The position numbers and the translations under genes were made by a program. From positions 24,153 to 88,152 of the IMG/VR virus record IMGVR_UViG_3300030104_004631: a stretch of DNA of 64,000 nt. The stretch is one strand, 5' to 3'. The stretch comes from a virus. Below, piece by piece: positions 52,766 to 60,851 of the stretch. Within the stretch, counting starts at the first letter, position 1. Each line of letters starts with the position of its first letter. The notes below the pieces were generated by a model, which searched no databases, had not been told where the DNA came from, and saw only the letters and a program-made list of their open reading frames with translations.

Positions 52766-53800
52766 ATGAAAATCTTATTGATAACCGATCAGCATTTCGG
52801 TGTGCGTAATGATAATCAAAATTTTATTGATCATTACCGAAAGTTTTATAGTGAAGTTGTAATCCCTTTTGTGGATGCAAACAAAATTGATACTATTATT
52901 AATCTAGGTGATACGTTTGATAAACGTCGATCTATTAATTTTATGTCATTGGATGCAGCAAAGGAGATGTGGTTTGATCCTCTTAAAGAGAGGGATGTTA
53001 AAATGCATATGCTCATAGGTAATCATGACATCTATTATAAAAATACTTTAAGAGTTAATGCTCCGACTGAGTTACTTGGTGAATATGAAAACATAATTTC
53101 TTATACAGAACCTACTACAATTATGTTTGATGGTCTTCCTATACTCATGTTACCTTGGATATGTGATGAGAACTATGATGAATCTCTACGAGCTGTTACT
53201 GAAAGTTCTGCTGATATCTGTATGGGTCATTTGGAACTTAATGGTTTTGAAGCACATCCTGGACATACTATGACAAATGGTATGGACGTTAAACATTTTT
53301 CTGGATTTAAAAAAGTGTTTAGTGGTCACTATCATATGAAATCTACTAAGAAAAATGTTACATATCTTGGAAACCCCTACCAACTTTACTGGAATGATTA
53401 CGGCACTAAGAGAGGCTTTCATGTCTTTAACACAGACACTCTACGATGTAGTTTCCATAGAAATCCCTTTGACACTTTTCATAAGTTGTATTATAATGGT
53501 GGAGTTGTACTTCCGAATGAGGACGAAGTTAAAGGAACGTTCGTCAAACTCATTGTAGAAGACAAAGGTGACTATTCAAAATTTGACTATACTGTTAGTC
53601 AACTTCAAGACATGGGTCTTGGTGATTTAAAAATCATTGAAGACTTAAGTGTTGAAGCAGAGAATGGTTCTAGATTGATGGAAACCGAAGATACCATGAC
53701 TCTTCTTGATGACTACATAGATGGAATAGATCTTAAAGTTAACAAGTCGAACATTAAAAGTGTTATGAGGTCGTTGTATATGGAGGCAGCAGAAATCTGA
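52766..53800 (+). CDS. gp47: Recombination endonuclease subunit gp47 (Mre11-like)
   Basis: 344 residues (T4: 339). Metallophosphatase motifs: 'LLITDQHFG' (Asp8, His10), 'NLGDTFDKR' (Asp49), 'IGNHDIY' (Asn86-His87-Asp88) and 'MGHLEL...GHYHM' (later His pairs). With gp46 it resects DNA ends for recombination-dependent replication. The last A of its TGA is shared with the start of the next gene. Confidence 0.95.
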   Translation: MKILLITDQHFGVRNDNQNFIDHYRKFYSEVVIPFVDANKIDTIINLGDTFDKRRSINFMSLDAAKEMWFDPLKERDVKMHMLIGNHDIYYKNTLRVNAPTELLGEYENIISYTEPTTIMFDGLPILMLPWICDENYDESLRAVTESSADICMGHLELNGFEAHPGHTMTNGMDVKHFSGFKKVFSGHYHMKSTKKNVTYLGNPYQLYWNDYGTKRGFHVFNTDTLRCSFHRNPFDTFHKLYYNGGVVLPNEDEVKGTFVKLIVEDKGDYSKFDYTVSQLQDMGLGDLKIIEDLSVEAENGSRLMETEDTMTLLDDYIDGIDLKVNKSNIKSVMRSLYMEAAEI

Positions 53801-54048
53801 TGTTTGTTTTATCAGACACAAAATCAGGAGGTATCTATGCTATAAAAAGCAAAGACCGTAAGAAAACTGTGACTGTATTTGAAGACTATGAAGATGCTGA
53901 AAGGTATGCAGGACAATTGGAAGCAGAAGATTATGCAGATACTTTAGAAATTATTGAATGTGATTCTACTGTTATCTCTATAAACTGTGACACATATGGG
54001 TATAATTACATTTCCATTAAAAAAGACGACCTCATTATTCCCCCTTAA
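53800..54048 (+). CDS. Small protein between gp47 and gp46, DUF3110-like
   Basis: 82 residues. 'GGIYAIKSKDRKKTVTVFED' then 'YEDAERYAGQLEAEDY' resembles DUF3110, a short domain found in cyanobacteria and plants, which suggests a host-derived gene. It overlaps gp47 and gp46 by 1 nt each (TGATG and TAATG), so it is translated with the nuclease complex. The function is unknown. Confidence 0.65.
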   Translation: MFVLSDTKSGGIYAIKSKDRKKTVTVFEDYEDAERYAGQLEAEDYADTLEIIECDSTVISINCDTYGYNYISIKKDDLIIPP

Positions 54049-55769
54049 TGATTACATTTGAAAGTATCCGCTGGAAAAATTTCCTATCTACAGGAGACCA
54101 GTGGACTGAGATTGATTTTTGTGAGTCACCCTCAACATTAATTGTGGGTTCTAATGGTGCTGGAAAGTCCACGATGTTGGATGCTCTTTGTTTTGCTTTG
54201 TTTAACAAACCATTTAGAAAGATCAATCGTGGACAGTTAGTAAACAGTATTAATGAAAAAGGTTTAAAAGTTGAAGTATGTTTTTCTATAGGCAAAGATG
54301 AATACAGAGTTTTCAGGGGTGCAAAACCCAATCTCTTTGAGGTTTACAAAAACAATAAGATGGTTGACCAAGATGCTGCTGCCAAAGACACGCAGAAGTA
54401 TCTGGAGCAATCAGTACTCAAACTTAACTACAAAAGTTTTACCCAAGTCGTCATACTTGGTTCATCCACATTTGTACCCTTCATGCAATTGGGAGCAAGT
54501 GTCAGGAGAGAAGTTATTGAAGATCTACTCGACATCCAGATCTTCTCAAACATGAATTCCTTGCTGAAGGATAGAGTTCGTTCAGCACAAAATCAAAGTA
54601 ATGATTGTGGACACATGCTTCGTCTCACAAAGGAGAAAGTAGAAAGTCAACAGAAGTTACTTGATTCATTAAAAGAAGTTAATCATAATCGTCAAGAAGA
54701 AAAACGTAATCGATATAATAAAAATTCTAAAATTATTGAAGAAGTAAAATCTAATCATATTAAACTTAAAGATGAGATTCTAGTTCTTGAAGAAGAGGTA
54801 GGTGATGTTGAAGTTCAGAGAAAATTTGTTCGTAAACTTCGTCAAGGTCAAGCAGATAAAAAATCTGAACTTAAGTTAATTGCAAACAATCTTAAGTTCT
54901 TTAAGAGTCATGATCAATGCCCTACATGTACACAAAGCATTAGCACTTCTTTTAAAACCAATCAAGTTAATACTTTAACTGGTTCTGGAACAACAATTGC
55001 TACTGAGATTGAAGCGTTTACTCAAGACATCACTGAAGCAGTGAGTGTTATCAATAAGATAGAAGAGACTTCTGCAAAACTATATGAAGTTCGTAGTGAT
55101 GCTACTGCACAAGAACGAGAGATTGTTCGTCTTGAAAAGGAGAACCTTGAGATCTCTAAACAGATTCTCGAACTTCAACAAAGCACTCCTAACATTGATC
55201 AAGAAAAAGAAACTTTACAGGGGTATCTTGCTGAATATAAAACAACTGAAAAGGATTGTGCAGAAGTCAGTCAGAAGTTGGATGAGTTCCAAGTTGTATC
55301 TTCTTTATTAAAAGACTCTGGTATTAAGAGTCAGATTATTAAAAAGTACGTTCCTATCTTTAACCAACTAATTAACAAATACCTTTCGTCTATGGAATTT
55401 TTTGTTAACTTTACATTGGATGAAGAGTTTAATGAAGTTATCAAGAGTCGTTTCCGTGATGAGTTTTCTTATGCATCATTCTCTGAAGGTGAGAAGCAAA
55501 AGATTGACCTAGCACTATTGTTTACATGGAGAGAAGTTGCTAGGATGAAGAATAGTGTTGCTACTAATCTTCTTATTCTTGATGAGGTATTTGATAGTTC
55601 ACTTGATTCTTCTGGTACTGGAGAACTTCTTCAAATATTAAAAAGTCTTGGAAACGGAACAAATGTATTTGTCATTTCTCATAAAGGTGATATACTAGTA
55701 GATAAATTCCTAAGAACTTTAAAGTTTGAAAAAGTAAATGATTTTTCTAAAATGTCAGATGAGTCCTAA
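54048..55769 (+). CDS. gp46: Recombination endonuclease subunit gp46 (Rad50/SbcC-like)
   Basis: 573 residues (T4: 560). Walker A 'VGSNGAGKST' (residues 33-42), long coiled-coil arms with a zinc hook C291-P-T-C294, signature 'SFSEGEKQKIDLALLF', and Walker B/D-loop 'LLILDEVFDSSLD'. It forms the Mre11-Rad50-like complex with gp47. A 1-nt overlap with the preceding small gene supports co-translation. Confidence 0.95.
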   Translation: MITFESIRWKNFLSTGDQWTEIDFCESPSTLIVGSNGAGKSTMLDALCFALFNKPFRKINRGQLVNSINEKGLKVEVCFSIGKDEYRVFRGAKPNLFEVYKNNKMVDQDAAAKDTQKYLEQSVLKLNYKSFTQVVILGSSTFVPFMQLGASVRREVIEDLLDIQIFSNMNSLLKDRVRSAQNQSNDCGHMLRLTKEKVESQQKLLDSLKEVNHNRQEEKRNRYNKNSKIIEEVKSNHIKLKDEILVLEEEVGDVEVQRKFVRKLRQGQADKKSELKLIANNLKFFKSHDQCPTCTQSISTSFKTNQVNTLTGSGTTIATEIEAFTQDITEAVSVINKIEETSAKLYEVRSDATAQEREIVRLEKENLEISKQILELQQSTPNIDQEKETLQGYLAEYKTTEKDCAEVSQKLDEFQVVSSLLKDSGIKSQIIKKYVPIFNQLINKYLSSMEFFVNFTLDEEFNEVIKSRFRDEFSYASFSEGEKQKIDLALLFTWREVARMKNSVATNLLILDEVFDSSLDSSGTGELLQILKSLGNGTNVFVISHKGDILVDKFLRTLKFEKVNDFSKMSDES

Positions 55770-55775
55770 TAAATA
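55768..55775 (+). promoter_or_regulatory. Late promoter-like box AATAAATA
   Basis: AATAAATA overlaps the gp46 stop, 18 nt before the ATG at 55794. Confidence 0.45.
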
Positions 55776-55793
55776 AAATTTTACCTGCAACAT

Positions 55794-56093
55794 ATGCTTT
55801 CAACACAATATCGTTTAAGACTAACAGCAATTTGTAAGGACATAGGTGCTGGAGTTGAAGTTAGTCTAGAAGATATGATCTGGGCAGAGAAATTGTCCAA
55901 GGCAAACACTGCTGCTAGAGGTATGTTAAATACTGCAAGAAGAATAAGTAACGACCCTACTGATTCTTTTCTGAATAGTTTGGATTTAGGAGACCCCGAT
56001 TCAAACAATCACCGTAGGGGTTTCGGAGATCCACAAGATGTGGTAGACTGGTTCCACAATGAAAGGTCTGATGACTGGAGGCAACGTGATTGA
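55794..56093 (+). CDS. Conserved hypothetical protein
   Basis: 99 residues. The helical N-terminus ('YRLRLTAICKDIGAGVEVSL', 'EDMIWAEKLSKANTAARGML') and acidic C-terminus ('DVVDWFHNERSDDWRQRD') give no known motif. It begins a train of seven small genes joined by ATGA/TAATG overlaps that ends at purN. Function unknown. Confidence 0.65.
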   Translation: MLSTQYRLRLTAICKDIGAGVEVSLEDMIWAEKLSKANTAARGMLNTARRISNDPTDSFLNSLDLGDPDSNNHRRGFGDPQDVVDWFHNERSDDWRQRD

Positions 56094-56277
56094 ATACACT
56101 GAACCAGCAACAGATAAAATGAAACTAAGAGCAGATGCTCTTAGAATTCTAATGGCACAATTCGGTAATGATGGAAAATCAGTATATGAATGTGCAGAAG
56201 ACTGGTGTAGTAAACAATATACTACAGCAGGTCTTGTCAAATATTATGAAGCATATTATTCTAAAAAAACAAAATGA
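56086..56277 (+). CDS. Hypothetical small protein
   Basis: 63 residues if it starts at the GTG at 56086, which has GGAGG 4 nt upstream and overlaps the previous gene by only 8 nt. Upstream in-frame ATGs at 56059 and 56071 are alternatives. It is helical with two Cys ('SVYECAEDWCSKQYTTAGLV'). No family recognised. Confidence 0.6.
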   Translation: MIEYTEPATDKMKLRADALRILMAQFGNDGKSVYECAEDWCSKQYTTAGLVKYYEAYYSKKTK

Positions 56278-56531
56278 CTAAACCAATTGAAAGTTCAGAA
56301 CAATTGATTCAACGTTTTACTAAACGTACTATGCAGTTGTCTCAGAGAAAACAAGAATTAAAAGAAGCATATGATGAGTATGTAAAGTTAGAAAGAGATC
56401 TAACTAGACTTGAAGGTTCTATGCAAGCAATTGAATATGTTGCATACGGTAAGATGCCTGGTGATGGCAACCATGATAAATTCAAGGATCATAGACCAGT
56501 TAAGCATAACGATCTAGATGCATTAGACTAA
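56274..56531 (+). CDS. Hypothetical coiled-coil protein
   Basis: 85 residues, ATGA overlap with the previous gene. Residues ~8-55 are helical with heptads ('LSQRKQELKEAYDEYVKLER'); the C-terminus is His/Asp rich. Function unknown. Confidence 0.6.
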   Translation: MTKPIESSEQLIQRFTKRTMQLSQRKQELKEAYDEYVKLERDLTRLEGSMQAIEYVAYGKMPGDGNHDKFKDHRPVKHNDLDALD

Positions 56532-56683
56532 TGGATAGTGAACGTAAGCAAAGGATCATACAACGCATAGAAGAATTGACACTTCTACTGAATGGAACCT
56601 TTAGCAAGAGAAGTACTTATAGTAGTACAGGTCTACAAACTCAAAAAATTGTAATCGAATACGATCATCATCAAACGAAATGA
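56531..56683 (+). CDS. Hypothetical 50-residue protein
   Basis: ATG shares its A with the previous stop, and its TGA overlaps the next ATG by 4 nt. The sequence is basic at the N-terminus ('MDSERKQRIIQRIEELTLLL') with a short beta-like tail. Supported mainly by the gapless overlaps on both sides. Confidence 0.55.
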   Translation: MDSERKQRIIQRIEELTLLLNGTFSKRSTYSSTGLQTQKIVIEYDHHQTK

Positions 56684-56919
56684 AAGCAATTATCTACAGC
56701 GACAGAAACATTGAATCTGGAAGAGCTCAACAACTCTTGAAGTCTGTTCGTTTTGATGAGTTAGTTACATACTATCTTGATGATGATTTTAATAATACTC
56801 AATTCCAATCTGAGTTTGGTTGTGATGCACCTTATCCTCAGATCACTATTGGTACAGAACATGTCGGTGGATTGAAAGATACTCTTCATTACTTAAGTAA
56901 GAAGGGATTGATTGTATGA
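56680..56919 (+). CDS. Glutaredoxin-like protein without the CxxC active site
   Basis: 79 residues with a thioredoxin-fold layout: 'MKAIIYSDRNIESGRAQQLL', where glutaredoxins have CxxC after the first strand; then a cis-Pro segment 'YPQITIGTEHVGGLKDTLHY', as in TVPQIFIxxxxIGG. The catalytic cysteines are absent (the expected region reads SDRNIESG), so redox activity is unlikely. It may act as a binding or scaffold remnant of phage NrdC/glutaredoxin. Confidence 0.7.
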   Translation: MKAIIYSDRNIESGRAQQLLKSVRFDELVTYYLDDDFNNTQFQSEFGCDAPYPQITIGTEHVGGLKDTLHYLSKKGLIV

Positions 56920-57128
56920 GTAACGTAGAAGCACCTCCACAGGTATACTATGACAAGGATGGATGGGAGATTTCCCCACCCATTTCTGATAGAGAATGTA
57001 TCTATCGTTGTCTAGAGAACTGTGAACACCTTGCAGGTCTTGATAGGAAACAAGTCCAAAGATTGATGGAGGACTTTAAGACTAAGAAAACTGAATTTGT
57101 ACGCAATGAGGAGTATCCAGTATTATGA
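56916..57128 (+). CDS. Hypothetical protein
   Basis: 70 residues, ATGA overlap with the preceding gene. Two Cys in 'DRECIYRCLENCEHLAGLDR' (three with ENC) could bind metal. It ends in an ATGA overlap with the next gene. No family recognised. Confidence 0.6.
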   Translation: MSNVEAPPQVYYDKDGWEISPPISDRECIYRCLENCEHLAGLDRKQVQRLMEDFKTKKTEFVRNEEYPVL

Positions 57129-57388
57129 CTCAAAAGATTGACACTCAAGGAATGAGTGGTGACGCAGTTGAGGGGTGTGAGGATAATGTATATCCTCGTG
57201 ATGAGAATGGTGAACCAATCTATCCATCAATGAAGATTAAACCATTACCTTTGATTGAACCTAAATTAAGACAAGAGTTAAAAGATCTTATTAATGAAGT
57301 CCTTGACGAAAGGGAATATCAAAAGAAACTTAACGGTCCTTATGATGTACCCGAATACTCTTATCGTTTAGACGAGTTACAAGAATGA
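57125..57388 (+). CDS. Hypothetical protein
   Basis: 87 residues, Pro/Glu/Asp rich, with 'YPRDENGEPIYPSMKIKPLP' and a helical C-terminal half ('LRQELKDLINEVLDEREYQK'). It overlaps purN by 4 nt, so it is the last small gene before it. Function unknown. Confidence 0.6.
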   Translation: MTQKIDTQGMSGDAVEGCEDNVYPRDENGEPIYPSMKIKPLPLIEPKLRQELKDLINEVLDEREYQKKLNGPYDVPEYSYRLDELQE

Positions 57389-57960
57389 AATTAGTAGTAT
57401 TATGTTCTGGCAACGGAACCAACTTCGAAAATATAGTCACTAATCCATTATGTAATAAGCATGAAGTTGTGCTTATGATACACAATAAAGAAAAATGTAA
57501 TGCAGTAAAACGTGCTGCAAGGTGGGGTATACCTCACATTCATATACCTCATAAAAATGAGGATCTTATGATAAGAACCATAAGAGCATTTGCTCCTAAC
57601 CTGATAGTATTGGCAGGGTATATGAGAATACTATCACCTAGATTTATAGGATCATTTGAAAATATAATCAATGTTCACCCATCTTTACTACCAAAATATA
57701 AAGGTATTAATGCTGTCGAACAAGCATTAGAGTCAGGTGATGCTGAAACAGGAGTTACTGTTCATTATGTTACTGAGGAACTTGACTCTGGACAAATAGT
57801 AATGCAACATAGAGTACCCATTTTACCTAATGATGATGTCAAGTCCTTGACAAAAGCAATTCAACGAGTAGAATATGGTATCTTGCCACAGGCGATCAAC
57901 CTATGTGCCAGTTCAGAAACTGTCCCAAGAGTTGCACATTCCGATCTTCGTCTGCTATAA
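57385..57960 (+). CDS. purN: Phosphoribosylglycinamide formyltransferase PurN
   Basis: 191 residues (bacterial ~210). It transfers formyl from 10-formyl-THF to GAR, step three of purine synthesis. 'VVLCSGNGTNFENI' (phosphate loop), 'LAGYMRILSPRFI', 'INVHPSLLPKYKGINAVEQA' (catalytic Asn-x-His) and 'ETGVTVHYVTEELDSGQIVM' (catalytic Asp) are all present. It works in the same pathway as PurM. The gene ends within the downstream promoter. Confidence 0.94.
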   Translation: MKLVVLCSGNGTNFENIVTNPLCNKHEVVLMIHNKEKCNAVKRAARWGIPHIHIPHKNEDLMIRTIRAFAPNLIVLAGYMRILSPRFIGSFENIINVHPSLLPKYKGINAVEQALESGDAETGVTVHYVTEELDSGQIVMQHRVPILPNDDVKSLTKAIQRVEYGILPQAINLCASSETVPRVAHSDLRLL

Positions 57961-57961
57961 T
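57932..57961 (+). promoter_or_regulatory. Promoter TTGCAC-N18-TGCTATAAT
   Basis: -35 TTGCAC (57932-57937), 18-bp spacer, TATAAT (57956-57961) with TGC extension, inside the 3' end of purN and 24 nt before the ATG at 57985. 'AAGGGAAACGG' in the leader supplies a ribosome binding site. Confidence 0.7.
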
Positions 57962-57984
57962 AAAAGAGTAATCAAGGGAAACGG

Positions 57985-60135
57985 ATGAACACACAAGAGG
58001 TAAAAGGAACTCTCGCCAAACTGTTGGCAACCGAAAACCTTACTGTGGAACACCGTAAGGTAAGCACTGCTTGCTTTGATGTTGAAAAGCGTTTATTGAT
58101 TCTTCCTATCTGGAAGACTGCCTCTAATACCATCTATGACCTTCTAGTAGGACATGAAGTGGGTCATGCTCTATATACACCTAATACAGACTTCGGAGAT
58201 GCTCCAAAGGATTTTGTGAATGTATTAGAGGATGCTCGTATTGAGCGTATGATGAAAGTAACTTATCCTGGTCTTCGTAAGTCCTTCTTTGAAGGGTATC
58301 GTGAATTGTGGAATGATGATTTCTTTGGTGTAAAAGGTGAAGATCCTGCAGAGTTATCTTTGATTGATCGTATCAATCTTTACTTCAAAGGTAATTCAAG
58401 TATTCCTTTCTCTGATGAAGAAAAAGTATGGGTTAATCGCACAGAAAATACTAAGTCTTTCCAAGATGTTACTGATCTTGCTACAGAACTTTATGAGTAT
58501 TGTTCTGAGAAACAGGACGCAAAGGAATTAGATGAGATGCCTGAGGTTCTTGACAATCTCGATGATCTACAAGGTTCTAATTTTGAAGAGGAAATTAATA
58601 TTGACAATACTGATGATGGAGAATTGGAAGGAGAAAAAGGAGAAGGTGATTTAAATACACCCACTAGTGGATTGACAGAAGAAGAGTTGGATGAGTTAGA
58701 AGATAAAATGTATGATGATCATATAGGTGGAAAGACATCTACTCCTGATGAAACTCAGAGTGTTACAGACTCAGCATTCACTCAAGCACTTGAAACTTTA
58801 ATTGATGATAATGCTAAGGAGTGGGTATACCTTACTACTCCTAATCCTAAGGTTGAAGATTATACTATTCCTCATACTGAGATTCAAAAGAATCTATACA
58901 ACCATTTTTACGATCCTAATCAGAGTGAGAAGTGGTTTGAGAATGTTGAGTATGGTGTAGATCATTACAACACTTTCAAGAAAGATGCTCAAAAAACTGT
59001 TAACTATCTATGTAAGCAGTTTGAAATGAGGAAGTCTGCAGACGAGTATCGTCGTGCTGCAACTGCCAAGACAGGTGTTATTGATACTAACAAATTACAC
59101 ACTTACAAATACAACGAAGATATCTTTAAGAAGATCACCGTTGTTCCTGAAGGTAAGAATCATGGTTTGGTAATGTTCCTTGACTGGTCTGGTTCTATGC
59201 AGACTCAGTTGCTTGACACTCTAAAGCAAACTTACAATCTAATTTGGTTCTGTCAGAAGTCTGGTATTCCTTTTAGATTATATGCTTTCCAGTCTGGATT
59301 TAGTTCTTATGGTTATGATCATAACTCTAATATTAGTACTCAGCAGAAAGAAAATGAACTTTCTATGGGTGATGACTTCCGTCTATTTGAGTTCTTCTCT
59401 TCTCGCCAGAATAAGCAGTCTCTAGAGAAGTCTATGCAACTAGTATACCTTCAAGCGTTTGCTATGGGTGGATGGAGACTTTCTTACTATCAAGAGTATA
59501 CTCTAGGTGGAACTCCTCTTGCAGAAGCAATCTATTGCACTCGCAACATTGTTGCTAAACTTAAGGAAGTTGAGCGTGTTAGTAAAGTTAATGTTATTTG
59601 CTTGACTGATGGAGAATCAAATCCTATGAGTTACATTCATAAGTTCGATGATACTCATGATTATCGTGCTGGTGAAACCACTGAGCAGTATCTTTGCCAT
59701 GCTCGTGGTAAGGTATTCATCCTTCGTGATCCTAAGACTGGTTACAGTCGTAAGATCTCAAGTCATCCTTATGACACTACAAAGGAGATTGTATCTTTCT
59801 ATCGTGAAATCACTAATTACAATTGGGTTGGTATTCGCCTATGTAGTAAATCAGAACTAGGTAGACTTGTAAGAGAATTTTCTTATGAGGATTCTGCTTC
59901 TATTGATAAGCAATGGAGGAAAGATCGTTTTGCTTCTATTAAAGAGAAAGCAGGATTTACTGAAGCGTTCTATATGCCAGATAAGAATACTGGTCTAGGA
60001 ACTCAAGATCTTGAGGTAAAATCTAAAGCAGAAGTTGCTACCAAGGCAGAACTAACTCGTGCGTTTAAAAAACACATGGGTTCTAAAATGACTAACAAAA
60101 CTATCCTCAATGCATTCATTGAGCAAATCGCATGA
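57985..60135 (+). CDS. Metallopeptidase-like and vWA-domain protein, CobT-like partner of CobS
   Basis: 716 residues. The N-terminal domain has 'VGHEVGHALYTP' (HExxH, His57-Glu58-His61) and 'NVLEDARIERMM' (possible third zinc ligand). The middle (~180-260) is acidic and probably flexible. The C-terminal domain is a vWA fold with MIDAS 'LDWSGSM' (Asp400, Ser402, Ser404), 'GGTPL' and 'LTDGES' (Asp542). This resembles CobT-type vWA partners of MoxR/CobS AAA+ ATPases. cobS lies ~700 nt downstream. Cobalt chelation, protease or virion roles are all possible. It is driven by an extended -10 promoter. Confidence 0.8.
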   Translation: MNTQEVKGTLAKLLATENLTVEHRKVSTACFDVEKRLLILPIWKTASNTIYDLLVGHEVGHALYTPNTDFGDAPKDFVNVLEDARIERMMKVTYPGLRKSFFEGYRELWNDDFFGVKGEDPAELSLIDRINLYFKGNSSIPFSDEEKVWVNRTENTKSFQDVTDLATELYEYCSEKQDAKELDEMPEVLDNLDDLQGSNFEEEINIDNTDDGELEGEKGEGDLNTPTSGLTEEELDELEDKMYDDHIGGKTSTPDETQSVTDSAFTQALETLIDDNAKEWVYLTTPNPKVEDYTIPHTEIQKNLYNHFYDPNQSEKWFENVEYGVDHYNTFKKDAQKTVNYLCKQFEMRKSADEYRRAATAKTGVIDTNKLHTYKYNEDIFKKITVVPEGKNHGLVMFLDWSGSMQTQLLDTLKQTYNLIWFCQKSGIPFRLYAFQSGFSSYGYDHNSNISTQQKENELSMGDDFRLFEFFSSRQNKQSLEKSMQLVYLQAFAMGGWRLSYYQEYTLGGTPLAEAIYCTRNIVAKLKEVERVSKVNVICLTDGESNPMSYIHKFDDTHDYRAGETTEQYLCHARGKVFILRDPKTGYSRKISSHPYDTTKEIVSFYREITNYNWVGIRLCSKSELGRLVREFSYEDSASIDKQWRKDRFASIKEKAGFTEAFYMPDKNTGLGTQDLEVKSKAEVATKAELTRAFKKHMGSKMTNKTILNAFIEQIA

Positions 60136-60275
60136 AATGTAAAGTAACCCTTTTCAAAGCAGGTACAATTTTTGATGAAATTGTTATTGCTACAGATTAT
60201 GAAGATGCCAAAGAAGTTGCCTTGGCACGAAACCCTAATGCAACTATTATGGGGGTAACATCAGTATTTGAATGA
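60132..60275 (+). CDS. Hypothetical 47-residue protein
   Basis: ATGA overlaps with both neighbours. Compact alpha/beta-like sequence ('MKCKVTLFKAGTIFDEIVIA', then 'DYEDAKEVALARNPNA'), like small phage proteins with a beta-beta-alpha-beta pattern. Function unknown. Confidence 0.6.
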   Translation: MKCKVTLFKAGTIFDEIVIATDYEDAKEVALARNPNATIMGVTSVFE

Positions 60276-60781
60276 ACATTTTTGTAACTGATCCTGACCC
60301 TGTTGTTTCAGCACAATGTTTGCCTGATAAACATGTGGTCAAGATGCCCCTAGAAACATGTCAAATGCTTTCTATCGTTGCGTCTGCTAGTTGGGGTCAT
60401 GGATATGGTCATTTACCTAAGAAAAAAACTGGCACATGGTATGCTACTGCTAAGGGTGCCTTTCGTAATCATCCTTGTACTATCTGGGCACAGTCTAATT
60501 TTCGTTGGTTGATCAGTCACGGTCTTGCATTATGTGAAGAGTATACACATAGATACAACAAGACGCATTCGTGCCAACTTACTCTGGAGTACGCTGATAT
60601 CATATTTCCTGATATCGAATGTCCTACTCCTTTTACACGTGCTATGCCTGATGAGTATAAACATGACACAAGCATTGACACTTTTACTGCTTACAAGAAT
60701 TACATTAGCAGCAAACCTTGGGTTGCATCTAATTATCTTCGTGACCCATCCCGACAACCAGATTGGGTGACAGTTAAATAA
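60272..60781 (+). CDS. Conserved phage protein of unknown function (DKHVVKM family)
   Basis: 169 residues. 'MNIFVTDPDPVVSAQCLPDK' then HVVKM-x-LE, 'NHPCTIWAQS' and 'LCEEYTHRYNKTHSC' are strongly patterned motifs with invariant-looking His, Lys, Glu and Arg, as seen in unnamed proteins of many phages. An enzyme is likely, but no reaction can be assigned. Last gene of its unit; a GC-rich hairpin follows. Confidence 0.65.
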   Translation: MNIFVTDPDPVVSAQCLPDKHVVKMPLETCQMLSIVASASWGHGYGHLPKKKTGTWYATAKGAFRNHPCTIWAQSNFRWLISHGLALCEEYTHRYNKTHSCQLTLEYADIIFPDIECPTPFTRAMPDEYKHDTSIDTFTAYKNYISSKPWVASNYLRDPSRQPDWVTVK

Positions 60782-60792
60782 GTGTCCACTAG

Positions 60793-60825
60793 ACCCTCCC
60801 ATTCGGGGGGGTTTCCTGTTATAAT
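60793..60825 (+). promoter_or_regulatory. GC-rich hairpin followed by extended -10 promoter TGTTATAAT
   Basis: ACCCTCCC/GGGGGGGT (60793-60812, one G-T pair) with only three T after it, a weak terminator. TGTTATAAT (60817-60825) starts 5 nt later with no -35, 26 nt before the cobS ATG. Confidence 0.6.
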
Positions 60826-60851
60826 ATCTGTATAGACAACAAAGGAACTGT

